Below are positions 1 through 11,968 of a stretch of 64,000 nt of DNA, in pieces. Source of the stretch: Phyto melanocephala (lineage: Eukaryota; Arthropoda; Insecta; Diptera; Rhinophoridae); assembly GCA_941918925.1 (NCBI GenBank), contig OW799237.1, positions 72,099,626 through 72,163,625 on the forward strand. Reading direction: 5' to 3'. Below the pieces are notes generated by a model. That model did not search any database. It saw only the letters and a list, made by a program, of their open reading frames with translations, and was not told the origin of the DNA. Numbering within the stretch: position 1 is the first letter of the stretch; the number at the start of each line of letters is the position of its first letter. A program made the translations under genes and the position numbers.

Positions 1-1403
1 CCTTGTGGCATTCAGCCTCAGTGCGATGTCCGCAGCCATCTGCCTAGCCATGATGTCTGGTGGTAACCAGTTTAAAATAGTGAACAGTGCCTTAGATGGT
101 GTGGTCCTAAGAGCACCTGTTATCATAATTGCAGCCATTCTCATAATACGTCCGAAACTGTCCTGGTGGATTCTCTTCTCCAGCGCCACCCACCAGACTG
201 CCGCACCGTAATAAAGAATTGGTCTGACGACAGAATCGTATAGCCAGTATAAGTTCCTGGGGTTAATACCCCAATTAAGGCCAATTGCCCTCTTGCAGCA
301 GTATAATACAGTTGCCGCCTTAGTGGTCCTGAATTTTGTATTCAGGTTCCAGTTTAGTTTGCTGTCCAATACGAGACCCAAATATTTGGCATTATCGGAT
401 AGCGCTAGTGCCACTCCGTCTATCCTAGGCGTAGCAAAGGTCGGTATTTTGTACCTGCTTGTGAACAGTACCAGTTCCGTTTTGGCAGGATTGACTCCAA
501 GCCCACATCCCTGGCACCATCTAAGTATTAACGTTAACGCAGATTCCGAGAGCTCCGAGAGCTGTCCAGGATCTTTACCCGTAGCTGCTATAGCCACATC
601 ATCCGCATAAGCAACAGTCATGCAGGATGTATTCTCCATGGCCCTAAGCAGGATATTAATGTTGATGTTCCATAGTAGTGGAGAAAGTACGCCACCTTGC
701 GGTGTGCCATTTACAGCCACCTTGGAGATGCTAGAGGCGCCCAAAGTTGATTCTATGCGCCTATATTTCAGTAGTTTTCCCACAAAACCGATGACCGCAG
801 GATCTATGTCCAGTTGTCTCAAGGCGTTCAGAACCGAATCCGGTTTGACATTGTTGAAGGCGCCCTCAATATCAAATAAGGCGAACAAGGTGTAGTCCCT
901 GTAGTTCAGAGATTTTTCAATATGGCCAACCAGCGCGTATAGCGCCGTTTCCGTAGATTTGCCCTTCGTATAGGCATGCTGTGCCCCCGACAGAGCCTCT
1001 GGTCCTAGAGACGATCTGATATAAACATCAATAATCCTCTCCAGAGTCTTAAGCAGGAAAGAGGAGAGACTTATTGGCCAGAAGTCTCCGGCCCTTGTAT
1101 GCGAGGCCTTACTTCCCTTGGGTATAAAAATAATCCTTTAAGATGTCCACCTTGATGGGACATGGGATAAATGCAAGCATGCCTTGAATATCACCAGAAG
1201 CAATGGCATTAAAATATCGATGTTCTCCTGTAGATCCGCTGGAATTACGCCATCAGGACCTGGAGACTTGAAGGGATGGAATCTTCCAACTGCCCATCTT
1301 ATGCGATGCTCAGTGATCGGTAGATTCGATATGTCATATGCATCCGTGTGGTCAACAGCAGGAGGAGAGTCCTGCTCTAGACAGCCTGGGAAATGTGTCT
1401 CCA
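1..1403 (-). pseudogene. 5'-truncated non-LTR retrotransposon (RT domain), continues off the left edge
   Basis: Read on the minus strand, this is the reverse transcriptase of a LINE-type element. It shows FKSPGPDG (RT motif 1), the FDIEGAFN catalytic motif, TPQGGVLSPLLWN and YADDVAI, followed by the usual thumb region (KYLGLVLDSKLNW) running past position 1. The sequence opens abruptly inside the protein near 1403, next to a CATA-type simple repeat, so the copy is 5'-truncated as is common after target-primed reverse transcription. An in-frame TAA at about 1135-1137 (plus coordinates) interrupts the region just before the IIFIPKG motif, so the copy is dead. It resembles the intact element at 18629-23364 in motif order but is clearly a different family. 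An LOA/R1/I-group assignment is inferred. Confidence 0.85.
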
Positions 1404-2628
1404 CACATACATATGTACATACTTATATAAAAATATGTTCTGTTTTCAATGTAATAAATTATTTCGGTTTCATTGTAGGTATACCAAAATTGATTACATA
1501 ATTATTGTATTCCCTTATATTCCTCAGAATTCTCCTTTTTAATAGGTAAGTTAGTTGAATTTCTTCACTCTGCCTGATCAAGCCTTTTTACCGGTTAATA
1601 TTTCTTTATATCTAGGTCGTTGATTATTTTTGGAAGTCCGGCTTTTGATATGGTATATTATGTGTATTTTTTTTTAAACAGGTCTAATAAATTTTATATT
1701 GATATAATAATTGCTTTAATTTTATAAATCCCAAATCACAAATATAGACATGATTAAATTAATTAAAATCATTTTTGAAAATTATGAAAATTTTAATTAA
1801 TTTTTTAATAAAGTTTTAATTGATATTCTTCTGATTATTTTTTCAATTAAAACTATTAATTTTCATTCATTTGATAGTATCATTTTGATGATTGGAGCAA
1901 AATTAAAGAATTTTTTAATTAATAATATTAATTTCGTAATTGAAATTCATATCTATTTTTTTTTGTGAGTGTATCAAATCTTTTCCCCAATTACATTTCA
2001 GTGTAACAAAGTACCATTTTTTACAGCTGTGTTATGTAAATAAATACTTTTTTATGCAAACGAGTTTTTAGCAGAAAATGTGTTAATGTGTAAAATCAAG
2101 AAATTTTTCTGTTTCATTAACATTGCAGCCACACGATCAAGTTTTTCTGTCAAGTTTTTCACACACACTACTTGTCAAAATTAATTTAAATTTTATTATT
2201 CAAAATGTCTTTGTCAAGAAAACAACTTAAAACGATTGCTTCACTATATGATGAAAGATTCATATTCCAAAGAATTCCATGGTTTCTGTATAGCTCAGTG
2301 AATCGCAACACATCATTACACTTAATATTTTTATTCACAAACATTATTTATTATATTTAATTTAAATTAAATTGCGGCAGAATATTTTTTAAACAGAAAA
2401 CAAGAAATTATGGCGGCAGAATATTTGTCAAAAAAAAAAACAAAAAATTCGTCACAACATTTGCAATCAGCTGTTTTCTTGACTATAAATTGAAACATTC
2501 GATGGGAAGGGAATTTCAAAAGCAAGTTCGCATCAAGTTATAAAAGTATGAGTGTATTAGTAAAAAAGTGTGTGAGTTTATTGAAACTTGAAACACAAAA
2601 CTTGATTGTGTAAACCCTGTGTAAAATA
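1404..2628. other. AT-rich stretch without recognised feature
   Basis: The left end is a short CATA/TATG simple repeat abutting the truncated retrotransposon. The rest is A/T-rich DNA with many stops in all frames and no motif that I recognise. Confidence 0.5.
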
Positions 2629-2630
2629 AA

Positions 2631-3499
2631 ACAAGTAAGAGCGCTATATTCGGCCGTGCCGAATCTTATATACCCTTCACAACGTGTAGTCATGCAATAA
2701 CAGTAGTTTGTATCACCATTCATCTCATATGAAATACGTACATACATATAAAAAATATACATATATAAAAAACATCCCATTGTAAAATTATAAATTTACG
2801 TATGTATGTTAAAAAAAAAAATAAAAAAAAAATAAAAAAAAAAAATTTAAAAAAAAATTAAAAAAAAAAATTTAAAAAAAAAAATTTTAAAAAAGTAATT
2901 AAAATATATATAATTAATATAAAACAAAAAAAAATAAAAAAAAAAAATTAAAAAAAAAAATAATAAAAATATAAATAATATATTAAATAAAAAATAAAAA
3001 AAAAATAAAAAAAAAATTAAAAAAAAAATTAAAAAAAAAATTTTTAAAATATAAAAAAATTTTTTTTTTGGCTCAGCTGGGATTCGATCCCACGTTTACT
3101 TTAGCCAATATACAAGTTTGTATGTATGTATGTTGTTGTTGTAATGTTGTTTTTGTGAAAAAAAAATCGAGGTGGTCGTGGGTTTTTGCTCATATCTCAG
3201 TTGTTTATGTACCGATGTTTTTGATTTTCAATAGCGATATACTCCCGAATATTTCTGATATTTTAATACCTCACCCGGGTCCAAGTGATGTCGGGGGGCT
3301 TCAAAAAGTTGATTTCAACATACACACGGACAGACGGTCAGACGGACAGACGGACAGACTGACAGAGCTTAATCGACTTCCCTATTCATAAGCTTTCAGA
3401 AAATATATACTTTATGGGGTCGGAAATGAAAATTGTAGAAATTTCACACGGAATGACAAACCTATATATACCCTTTTTCACTGTGTGAAGGGTATAAAA
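2631..3499 (-). mobile_element. Family A DINE-1/Helentron-like interspersed element, copy 1
   Basis: The minus-strand 5' end is the subterminal hairpin ATACCCTTCACAC/GTGAAAAAGGGTAT near 3470-3499. It is followed by the CGACCCCATAAAGTATATAT block and a run of GTCCGTCTG units. The minus-strand 3' end (2631-2680) carries the TTCGGC-x-GCCGAA hairpin and the tail ACTTGTTT. The order 'ATACCC start, TATAAAGTATATAT block, CCGTCTG repeats, 3' hairpin' is that of Drosophila INE-1/DINE-1 and other Helentron-associated elements, so I assign it to that class. The interior (about 2805-3070) is an A-rich low-complexity tract. A tRNA T-arm-like motif lies at about 3070-3100. No coding capacity is seen. Confidence 0.75.
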
Positions 3500-3794
3500 A
3501 TGGACAACTTTATAAGGGTGTGTGTAGACACCCTACTTATTGCAACATTATTTTTAGAAATGAAAACACCGTAAGTCAAAGCTAAAATTGTCAGTTAATT
3601 TTAATTAATATTTTGTCAAAGTTTAAAATATGATTGTGCGGGTAAGCAAGTTACGCAGTAAACAAATAAAAAATCTTGGAATATTATTATATTTTAAGCT
3701 ATGGTAATATTGAAAGCATTTGGTGCTGTGCAATTTTAATGAGAAACAATCAAATCGTTTTTAACAGAAAATTATCAATAAGTCGGCTTAAAAG

Positions 3795-4704
3795 GCACAG
3801 TGTTTTTTCGGTCTATTTAATATTTAAAACGAATTAAACTGACAAAATTCAATGTACGATTCTGAAATCTTGCAGACATTGGTTTTGGTCAATAGAATTG
3901 TAATAACGGAAATTTAAGGTAACACGCCCACCTCCCATATAACGATTTATAATAAATTCATATAATTTCTCTATGGACAAAGATTTTTGAAGTATACAGG
4001 ACTCTATATTGAAATATCTAAGATGAATTTATTATAAAAAACTACTTTGACACGACTACTATTAAGCCCACAGAATTATATGTATTAGATGATCAAATTT
4101 TTTATATTAATCTCAATGTGAATGTTAAAATAATGGGGGAAAAAGGGAGGTAAAACGTCCACTTTAACGCCCACTTCCCTTATATTCGTATAATTTCTCT
4201 GTGAATAAAAATTGTGGAAGAATAAGCTTAAACTTTATATTATAATATTTTAGTTAAGTTTATAAACAGAAATTACTTTGACACGCCTACTTTTAATATA
4301 AATTACTAGTAATGAAATTTAAGAACTCATAAAAGTGACAGCATTTGATGTATGATAATGAAATTTTGCATATATACCTTTCTGGTTAATGTAATTATAA
4401 TTCCAAGAAATGAAGGTGACATACCCACTTTACTAAAAAAAATACAACATTGAAGTTAAGAAGACTGATTAGTATCACTTTTAATGAAGAAATTCTTAAT
4501 GTTTCAGTGTAAGACTAAATTTAAGGAAATAAATTAATAGCAAATCGAAGTTACACAAAGAAAGTAATACATATTTTAGTATAAGGAAATTATACCAAAG
4601 TGTAAATAGTCCATAATAAAATAATAAATTTTGTGCTGTAAAGTACAAAAAAAAAATTGGTATGAAAAATTCGGCAAAATCAAATATTGTGCTCTTACTT
4701 GTTG
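3795..4704 (+). mobile_element. Family C DINE-1-like element, degenerate, 5'-truncated
   Basis: It contains the family C body (ACACGCCCACCTCCCATATAACG followed by 'TTCATATAATTTCTCTATG..AAAGAT') and ends in a decayed 3' hairpin with GTGCTCTTACTTGTT at 4688-4704. Family C shares the CACGCCCAC..ACGCCCAC phrase with Drosophila INE-1. The 5' terminus with ATACCCGCCACC is missing. Confidence 0.6.
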
Positions 4705-6590
4705 CTGAATAAAATTTTTTTCATTATTTTTTTTAAAAACAAAATATTTAACGCTTCAAACTACAAGTCTCCGCGACACCTGCTGCAAGCAAGAACAATC
4801 AGTTTGACACTTTATAATTTTGCATCAAATTGCAGCAATCGAATTTGTGTAAAAAGAGGCAATTGTCCGACTGCAGAGTATTTCATTGGTCTAAATCCAT
4901 TTATCTGCACCAATTTAACAGAATAAAACTTGTGCCAGATTGGTGCATTTGCTGCAAATGTATGATCCTACCTGAAGAGTACATGTTGAATAGAAATTCA
5001 TCAAAAATTTACTAAGCAAACAAAAAAATCCATAAAACATTTATGCAGTTAGAAACATTTTTTTATCAAATCTTTGATGGTTTTACTCTACTTTTTATAT
5101 ATTCAAAAGATAAAACAAGTTTTTAGCAACTCGGCTACCCAAAATAAAAATAAAAAAACAGACAATAATATTGAGTATCTTAAAATTTAGAAAACAAAAT
5201 AGCTTATTAAAACAAAATTGTTATGAAGTTAAATTCAAAAACATCTGTTAATTACACGCGTTAATAAACATTAATTTTGAAGTAACCCAGTTGTCAAAAT
5301 CGTGGTTAACAACGATGTATTGCAAATTCTTTAAACGTTTTTAAATTTTAAACGCACGAAAATTTTCTCTGAAGTTTTTGATAACTTATTGTAAATCATT
5401 CGTTAACTATTTATATGGCGACAAATTACTGAAGTGATAATGTAATTCATTATTCAGACCAGAAATTAATTGACACAGTGATGTATTGTAGTCTGTTAAA
5501 GCCATCCGATGACTTAATGAGCAACAAAGTATTCAAAAATGATTATAAATACAGCATTGTCTTTGTTATTTCCGACGCCATATTTGATTTTCAGTTTTTA
5601 CATACACACAAAAACGACGGCCGATTTATATTCTCTATAACAATATTTGGTTATCGAAAACAAGTTATATTTATTTCAGTTATGTTTTATCACTTATTTT
5701 GTCACGATAATTTAGCATTTGTTTGAAATTTATCATTTAATGTTGGCTTTTTATTAAAATTGTTCTTTAAAAGTAGTAAGATTTACAATGTTATTATGAC
5801 TATAATAGTATGATGTCTCTCCAAAAATAACATTATATTCGAAGCCAGTTAAAATTACAAATAAACACTAAATAGTAAGTAATACAATAGTATGATTACA
5901 AAGCAATTATGCTATGATATCTCTTAATGATAATTTGTTTTCAGGTTTTCTACTTCCTGTTAAATAAATTGTTATTAGGTATTTAAAAGCTTGACATGTT
6001 AAAAATTATAAAAAAAAATTAAGAAGTAATAAAAATAAGCGATTAAATATTAAAGATATATAAATAATTAAGTAAAATTAAAAATAAATTATTTTGTATA
6101 TCCATCCACATTTGTTTTACTAAATTCCTATAAGCAGCATGGGGCGGAAACAAATTGCTTAAAATATTCTGTATCTACTGCTCGATGCTAAATTTTATCT
6201 TGTATATCTTAACTGTAATTTGGAATTTCCAGGTATGTCTCTACTTTGTCTGCCCTGTAGTTTATACTCTATATATTTTTTGCTATGTTGCCGCCAACCT
6301 TGAAATATCAAGGAGCACTTGTGTTTGCGTTATTCATATTCAAGGGATCTCTAATTATCTTCTGACAGGCGAATGTTGGAGATTGTTGAGTGCAAATACA
6401 CCCTTAGATTTTTGCGTAGGTATTTAGTTTTTTTTTGAAATAAAATGTATTTTGGAAAAGACCAAAAATTTTATGTTTAATTTTATGTCATAGTATGATA
6501 ATTGCATGATAATCTAGTAAAACATAATAATGATAACGTGCAACCATTATATATTTTAACCATAGCATGTTGCTTTTACATTATGATGAC
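4705..6590. other. AT-rich stretch without recognised feature
   Basis: Short open frames occur (for example 4687-4926 and 5478-5726), but none shows a domain, codon structure or signal that I can support. No repeat termini are recognised. Confidence 0.4.
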
Positions 6591-6599
6591 TACAACCAT

Positions 6600-7440
6600 G
6601 TTTCTTCTTTGTATGTAGTTAACAGTATTCTGTTAGTCAAGCCATTTCATTAGACACCAGCACTGATGTTGCTAAAAAAAGTTTTCCGCCATTTTGTTCA
6701 AGATGCTATCTTCAATTTGACACTTTTTTCTTAGTATTCTACTAGTTAAGCCCTTTTATTTGATGCCAATATTATTAACCCTCTCATGAGGACAAAGCCG
6801 TAACTACTATATATGAATAGAGGAGTCGATTAAGCCCTGACTGTATGTCCGTCCGTCCGCGTGTTGGTTGAAATCAACTTTTAAAAGCAACCATATGTTC
6901 CTCAAATCTGTGTATGGTATCAATCTATTGGAATATATATTCTAAAAATTGTCAAGCGAAAATCAATCTTTTTCAGCTTCTATACAACCGAGAGAGTCAA
7001 TAAATCATCTGAAAGGACTTGACCAGCACAACAGAAACACTATAAAAAAATTTAAATTTATATGGGCCAAATCTGGTATTTTAAAATGTAACTTCTTGAA
7101 CCCCCTCAATATTGGTATCAAATGAAACGGCTTGACTATTTAGTAGAATACAGTAAATTATTAAAAAATGTAAAATCCAAGATGACGTCTAAAACAAAAT
7201 GACGGAACAAATTTTTTCAACCCCATCAATATGGGTATCAAATGAAAGGGCTTGACTAGTAGAATACAGTTAACTACGTAAATATTCAAAATCAAGGATG
7301 GTGTCGGAAATAATAAGGAAAAATGGCGTATAACATGAAATATAGGTTAAGCTAAATTGTAAGACTATACCTATTTACATGATAGTAAAAGGTATTTTCA
7401 GATTCAGCACGGCCGAATATAGCACTCATACTTTCTTTTA
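6600..7440 (+). mobile_element. Family B DINE-1-like element, rearranged
   Basis: 6790-7440 is forward family B. It has the GAGTCGATTAAGCCCTGAC and CCGTCCGTCCG block, a body with repeated 'AAATGAAAGGGCTTGACTAGTAGAATACAGTTAACTACG' phrases, and a 3' hairpin TTCAGCACGGCCGAA followed by TATAGCACTCATACTTTC. 6600-6775 holds the same body phrases in reverse orientation, so two partial copies are fused tail to tail. Non-coding. Confidence 0.6.
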
Positions 7441-7907
7441 TAATTAAATATGCGCAAATAAAACAGATTAAAATTTTTTTTTATTTGTTTGGAAATTTGC
7501 ATAAATTTTGTTTCATTTAAGTATACCTTTTATAAATATTGGTTTATTTACCTTGAAAAACCCGAAAATTTTTTGACTGCAAACCAGTAACCAGCGCTCT
7601 TGAAATTTGCATTAAAAAATTGTATTTATTTAAACACTCTTAAATATTACAATAGATTATTTGATAATTTTTTTTAATTTTGTTAATTATGTATTATTAA
7701 TTGGCTTAGCTACAATTTTTTCCCGTAAATAAATTTAATTAAATTTAAACAAATTCTCTGGGAGAATGGCGATGGCAAAAACAATTCCGAGGAAGCATTT
7801 CACCCTACAGATTATTCTAGTTGCACCCATGGTTTTATGTACAACTAACTACTACTTGCCGTAGTTTCCTTATGTAAATAATGAAATACTACTTAAATCG
7901 AGACTTG
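7441..7907. other. AT-rich stretch without recognised feature
   Basis: No ORF with domain content and no repeat terminus is seen. It ends at the terminal repeat of the MITE at 7908. Confidence 0.4.
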
Positions 7908-8559
7908 CACCCCTTTCTGACTAGGCAAGTCACTTGCGCAAGAGACTTGCGAAAGTCTTGTGTTTATAGACAAAAGGGGTTAAGAGACATAAACTTGCTC
8001 ATATTTGAGTACACACTTGCCTGTATTCGGCAAGTACGAGCAAGTTTTTGTTGAGAAACTAAAAACAAAAAAGAAATAAAAACAAACAAGACTGCAATAT
8101 TCGGCCATGCCGAATCTTATATACCCTTCACAACGTGTAGTCATGCAACAACAATTGTTTATATCACCATTTATCTCATATGAAATACGTACATACATAT
8201 AAAAAACATACATATATAAAAACATACAAATTTAGTTTACTTATGTGTTTAAAAAAAAATAAATTAAAAGAAAAATTAAAAATAAAACAATAAAAATTTG
8301 AATAATAGGCAAAAAAAAAAAATAAAAAAATAAAATTTTGGCTCTCTCTAACCACGTATGTATGTGTAGATAATTGATAATTGTGGAAAATTCAAACGGA
8401 ATGGCAAATCTATATCTACCCTTTTTCACTGTGTGAAGAGTATAATAAGTAAAAGAGAACGAAACTTGGGCAAGTCAATTGCTGAGTCTATACGTGAAAG
8501 CAAGTTCAAAGAAAAATAAAAGAAAATAAAAAACTAACTTGCCTTGTCAGAAAGGGGTG
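7908..8559. mobile_element. Candidate MITE with 23-bp terminal inverted repeats
   Basis: The two ends are inverted copies of a 23-bp sequence starting CACCCCTTTCTGAC (7908-7930 and 8537-8559; 22 of 23 match). The subterminal regions are crowded with the hexamer ACTTGC/GCAAGT in both orientations, a layout typical of transposase-binding ends of non-autonomous DNA transposons. A family A element (8086-8446) sits inside. The right flank is immediately another family A copy, so a target duplication cannot be read. Confidence 0.55.
8086..8446 (-). mobile_element. Family A DINE-1-like element, internally deleted
   Basis: Reverse-oriented 3' hairpin at 8086-8130 and 5' hairpin (CTTTTTCACTGTGTGAAG) at about 8420-8446. 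The CCGTCTG block and most of the body are missing. It lies inside the inverted-repeat MITE. Confidence 0.65.
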
Positions 8560-9000
8560 TTTTTATACCCTTCACACAGTGAAAAAGGGTATATATAGGT
8601 TTGTCATTCCGTGTGAAATTTCTACAATTTTGATTTCCGACCCCATAAAGTATATATTTTCTGAAAGCTTATGAATAGGGGAGTCGATTAAGCCCTGTCA
8701 GTCTGTCCGTCTGACCGTCTGTCCGTGTGTATGTTGAAATCAACTTTTTGAAGCCCCCCGACATAGGTTGGACCCGGGTAAGGTACTAAAATTTCAGAAA
8801 TATTCGGGAGTAGATCGGTATTGAAAATCAGAAACATCGGTACATAAACAACTGAGATATGAGCAAAAACCCACGACCACCTCGATTTTTTTTTCACAAA
8901 AACAACATTACAACAACAACATACATACATACAAACGTGGATACTGGTTAGAGAAAACGTGGCATCGAATCCCAGCTGAGCCAAAAAAAATTTTTTTTTC
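8560..9000 (+). mobile_element. Family A DINE-1-like element, 3'-truncated
   Basis: Starts TTTTATACCCTTCACACAG at 8561. It carries the ACCCCATAAAGTATATATTT block, the GTCCGTCTGACCGTC run and the CATCGAATCCCAGCTGAGCC motif, then stops in a T-run where the next element begins. Confidence 0.7.
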
Positions 9001-9382
9001 TTATACCCTTCACCTGTGGTGCACAAGGGTATATATAGCTTTGTCATTCCGTTTGTAATTTCTACAATTTTCATTTCCGACCCCATAAAGTATATATTTT
9101 CTGAAAGCTTATGAATAGAGGAGTCGACTAAGCCCTGACCGTCTGTCCGTCTATCCGTCTGCCCGTCTGTCCGTGTGTTGGTTGAAATCAACTTTTAGAA
9201 GCAACTATATGTTCCTCAGATCTGTATATGGTATCAATCTCTTGGAAATATCCAGGAATGAATCGCTATTGAAATTCAGCATAATCGCCCCATAACTTTC
9301 TGAGATATGAGCAAAAAACCACGACCACCTCGTTTTTTTTTCACAATTACAACAACAACATACATACATAGATACATGTAAA
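9001..9382 (+). mobile_element. Family A variant (A2) DINE-1-like element, 3'-truncated
   Basis: Starts TTATACCCTTCACCTGTGG and continues with a hairpin partner GTGCACAAGGGTATATAT. The rest follows the family layout but with a distinct body ('GAAGCAACTATATGTTCCTC'). The same variant occurs reversed at 37431-37832. It ends where another copy begins on the opposite strand. Confidence 0.65.
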
Positions 9383-9383
9383 C

Positions 9384-10086
9384 AAGTAAAAGCGCTATAT
9401 TCGGCCGTGCCGAATCTTATATACCCTTCACAACGTGTAGTCATGCAATAACAGTAAATTCACGTATGTATGTTAAAAAAAAACAAAAAAAAAATAAAAA
9501 ATAAAAAAAAAAATTTTAAAAAAAAAAATAAAAAAAAATTAAAAAAAAAAAAATAAAAAAAAATAATAATAAAAATATATATAATATATTAAATAAAAAA
9601 TAAAAAAAAAAATAAAAAAAAATTTAAAAAAAAATTTTTTAAAAATTTAAAAAAAAATTTTTTTGCCTCAGCTGGGATTCGATGCCACGTTTTCTCTAAC
9701 CAGTATACACGTTTGTATGTATGTATGTTGTTGTTGTAATGTTGTTTTTATGAAAAGAAAATCGAGGTGGTCGTGGGTTTTTGCTCATATCTCAGTTGTT
9801 TATGTACCGATGTTTCTGATTTTCAATACCGATCTACTCCCGAATATTTCTGATATTTTAATACCTTACCCGGGTCCAACCTATGTCGGGGGGCTTCAAA
9901 AAGTTGATTTCAACATACACACGGACAGACGGTCAGACGGACAGACGGTCAGGGCTTAATCGACTCCTCTATTCATAAGCTTTCAGAAAATATATACTTT
10001 ATGGGGTCGGAAATGAAAATTGTAGAAATTTCACACGGAATGACAAACCTATATATACCCTTTTTCACTGTGTGAAGGGTATAAAA
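9384..10086 (-). mobile_element. Family A DINE-1-like element, complete ends
   Basis: Reverse orientation. The 3' hairpin (TTCGGCCGTGCCGAA) and ACTTGTT tail lie at 9384-9420, and the ATACCCTT..AAGGGTAT hairpin at about 10055-10086. The A-rich centre is at 9470-9660. Its sequence is close to the copy at 2631-3499. Confidence 0.7.
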
Positions 10087-10308
10087 ACATACCAAAAAAA
10101 AAAAAATTACAAAAAAAAAAATATCAAAAATAAGAAAAAAAATAATAAAAAAAACTACAAAAAAAAAATTTAACAAAAATTTAAAAAAAAAATTTAAAAA
10201 AATTTTTTGAAAATTTTTCTAAAAAAATTTTTTAAAAAAATTTTTAAAAAATAAAAAAAAAATAATAAATATAAATAATATATTAAATAAAATAAAATTA
10301 AATTTTTT
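10087..10308. repeat. A-rich low-complexity tract
   Basis: Nearly pure A runs broken by T or short ATAA phrases. It is of the same kind as the A-rich centre of family A elements and probably derives from them. Confidence 0.6.
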
Positions 10309-10871
10309 TGGCTCAGCTGGGATTCGATGCCACATTTATTCTAACGTGTACGTATGCACGTATTTTATATGGGATGAATGGTGATACAAACAATTGTTAT
10401 TACATGACTACACGTTGTGAAGGGTATATAAGATTCGGCACGGCCGAATATAGCACTGTTACTTGTTTTTTTTTTTAATTTTTTTTTAAAATTTTTTTTT
10501 ATTTTTTTGTTATTTTTTATATTTTTATTATTATTTTTTAATTTTTTTTTTATTTTTTTTGTTTTATATATAATAATTATAATTATATATAATAATTTTT
10601 TTTTTAAATTTTTTTTAAAATTTTTTTTTAAAATTTTTTTTTAAAATTTTTTTTTTTTTTTTTAATTTTTTTTTTTTTTTAATTTTTTTTTTTTTTTCGT
10701 TTTTTTAACATACATACGTGAATTTATAATTTTACAATGGGATGTTTTTATATATGTATGTACGTCTTTCATATGGGATGAATGGTGACACAAACTACTG
10801 TTATTTCATGACTACACGGTGTGAAGGGTATATAAGATTCGGCACGGCCGAATATAGCGCTCTTACTTGTT
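10309..10871 (+). mobile_element. Two fused 3' ends of family A elements
   Basis: 10309-10360 is a reverse fragment (GCTCAGCTGGGATTCGATGC). It is fused to a forward 3' end (hairpin TTCGGCACGGCCGAA, ACTTGTTT tail) finishing near 10470. A T-rich tract (10471-10700) and a second forward 3' end (10700-10871) follow. Repeated insertion of one family into its own copies is the simplest reading. Confidence 0.6.
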
Positions 10872-11162
10872 TAAACTATGAAAATTGCAGAAATAATTAT
10901 TAAAAAAAAACCCCCCGAAAGTATGCTACAAAATGTTAGTTGTTCATAATTTCAATGTTGCTAAAGTTATAAAATAAAAAAGAAATTAGACTTAAGTAAA
11001 TAATACATATGAAATTAGATATTATAACGTAATTGGATATTAAACGGCATACTTTTATCCGATGGTCCATATTTTAAATGACACTGAGACATAATTGAGG
11101 TTCAATGTCGTAATTGTGCCGATTATAAGTTATTGAATGGTTTTTGCTTATTTGACGTACTC

Positions 11163-11968
11163 TTTTTATACCCTTCACACAGTGAAAAAGGGTATATATA
11201 GGTTTGTCATTCCGTGTGAAATTTCTACAATTTTCATTTCCGACCCCGTAAAGTATATATTTTCTGAAAGCTTATGAATAGGGGAGTCGATTAAGCTCTG
11301 TCAGTCTGTCCGTCTGACCGTCTGTCCGTGTGTATGTTGAAATTAACTTTTTGAAGCCCCCCGACATAGGTTGGACCCGGGTAAGGTAGTAAAATATCAG
11401 AAATATTCGGGAGTAGATCGGTATTGAAAATCAGAAACATAGATACATAAACAACTGAGATATGAGCAAAAACCCACGACCACCTCGATTTTTTTTCACA
11501 AAAACAACATTACAACAACAACATATATACATACAAACATGTATACTGGTTAGAGAAAACGTGGCATCGAATCCCAGCTGAGCCAAAAAAAATTTTTTTT
11601 TTAATTTTTTAAAATTTTTTTTTTTAATTTTTTTATTTTTTATTTAATATATTATTTATATTTTTATTATTTTTTTTTTAATTTTTTTTTTATTTTTTTT
11701 TTGTTTTATATATATTATATATATAATAATTTTTTTTTAAATTTTTTTTTTATTTAATTTTTTTTTTGTTTTTTTAACATACATACGTGAATTTATAATT
11801 TTACAATGGGATGTTTTTATATATGTATGTTTTTATATGTATGTTTTTATATGTATGTACGTATTTCATATGGGATGAATGGTGACACAAACTACTGTTA
11901 TTGCATGACTACACGTTGTGAAGGGTATATAAGATTCGGCACGGCCGAATATAGCGCTCTTACTTGTT
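11163..11968 (+). mobile_element. Family A DINE-1-like element, complete, reference copy
   Basis: This copy shows both ends on the forward strand. The 5' end is TTTTATACCCTTCACACAG with its inverted partner, followed by ACCCCGTAAAGTATATATTT and the CTGTCCGTCTGACCGTCTG block. Next come the GAATCCCAGCTGAGCC motif, a T-rich centre (11590-11770) and a terminal AGATTCGGCACGGCCGAATA hairpin with GCGCTCTTACTTGTTT. There is no ORF. It is the best copy in the window for defining the family. Confidence 0.75.

Noticed and set aside
3068..3391. ORFs with VCMYVCCCCNVVF and similar text, recurring at 8688-9191, 9663-9959 and 55764-56063
   Set aside because: These are translations of the GTATGTATGTTGTTGTTG part of family A elements. 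The recurrence follows repeat copies, not a gene.
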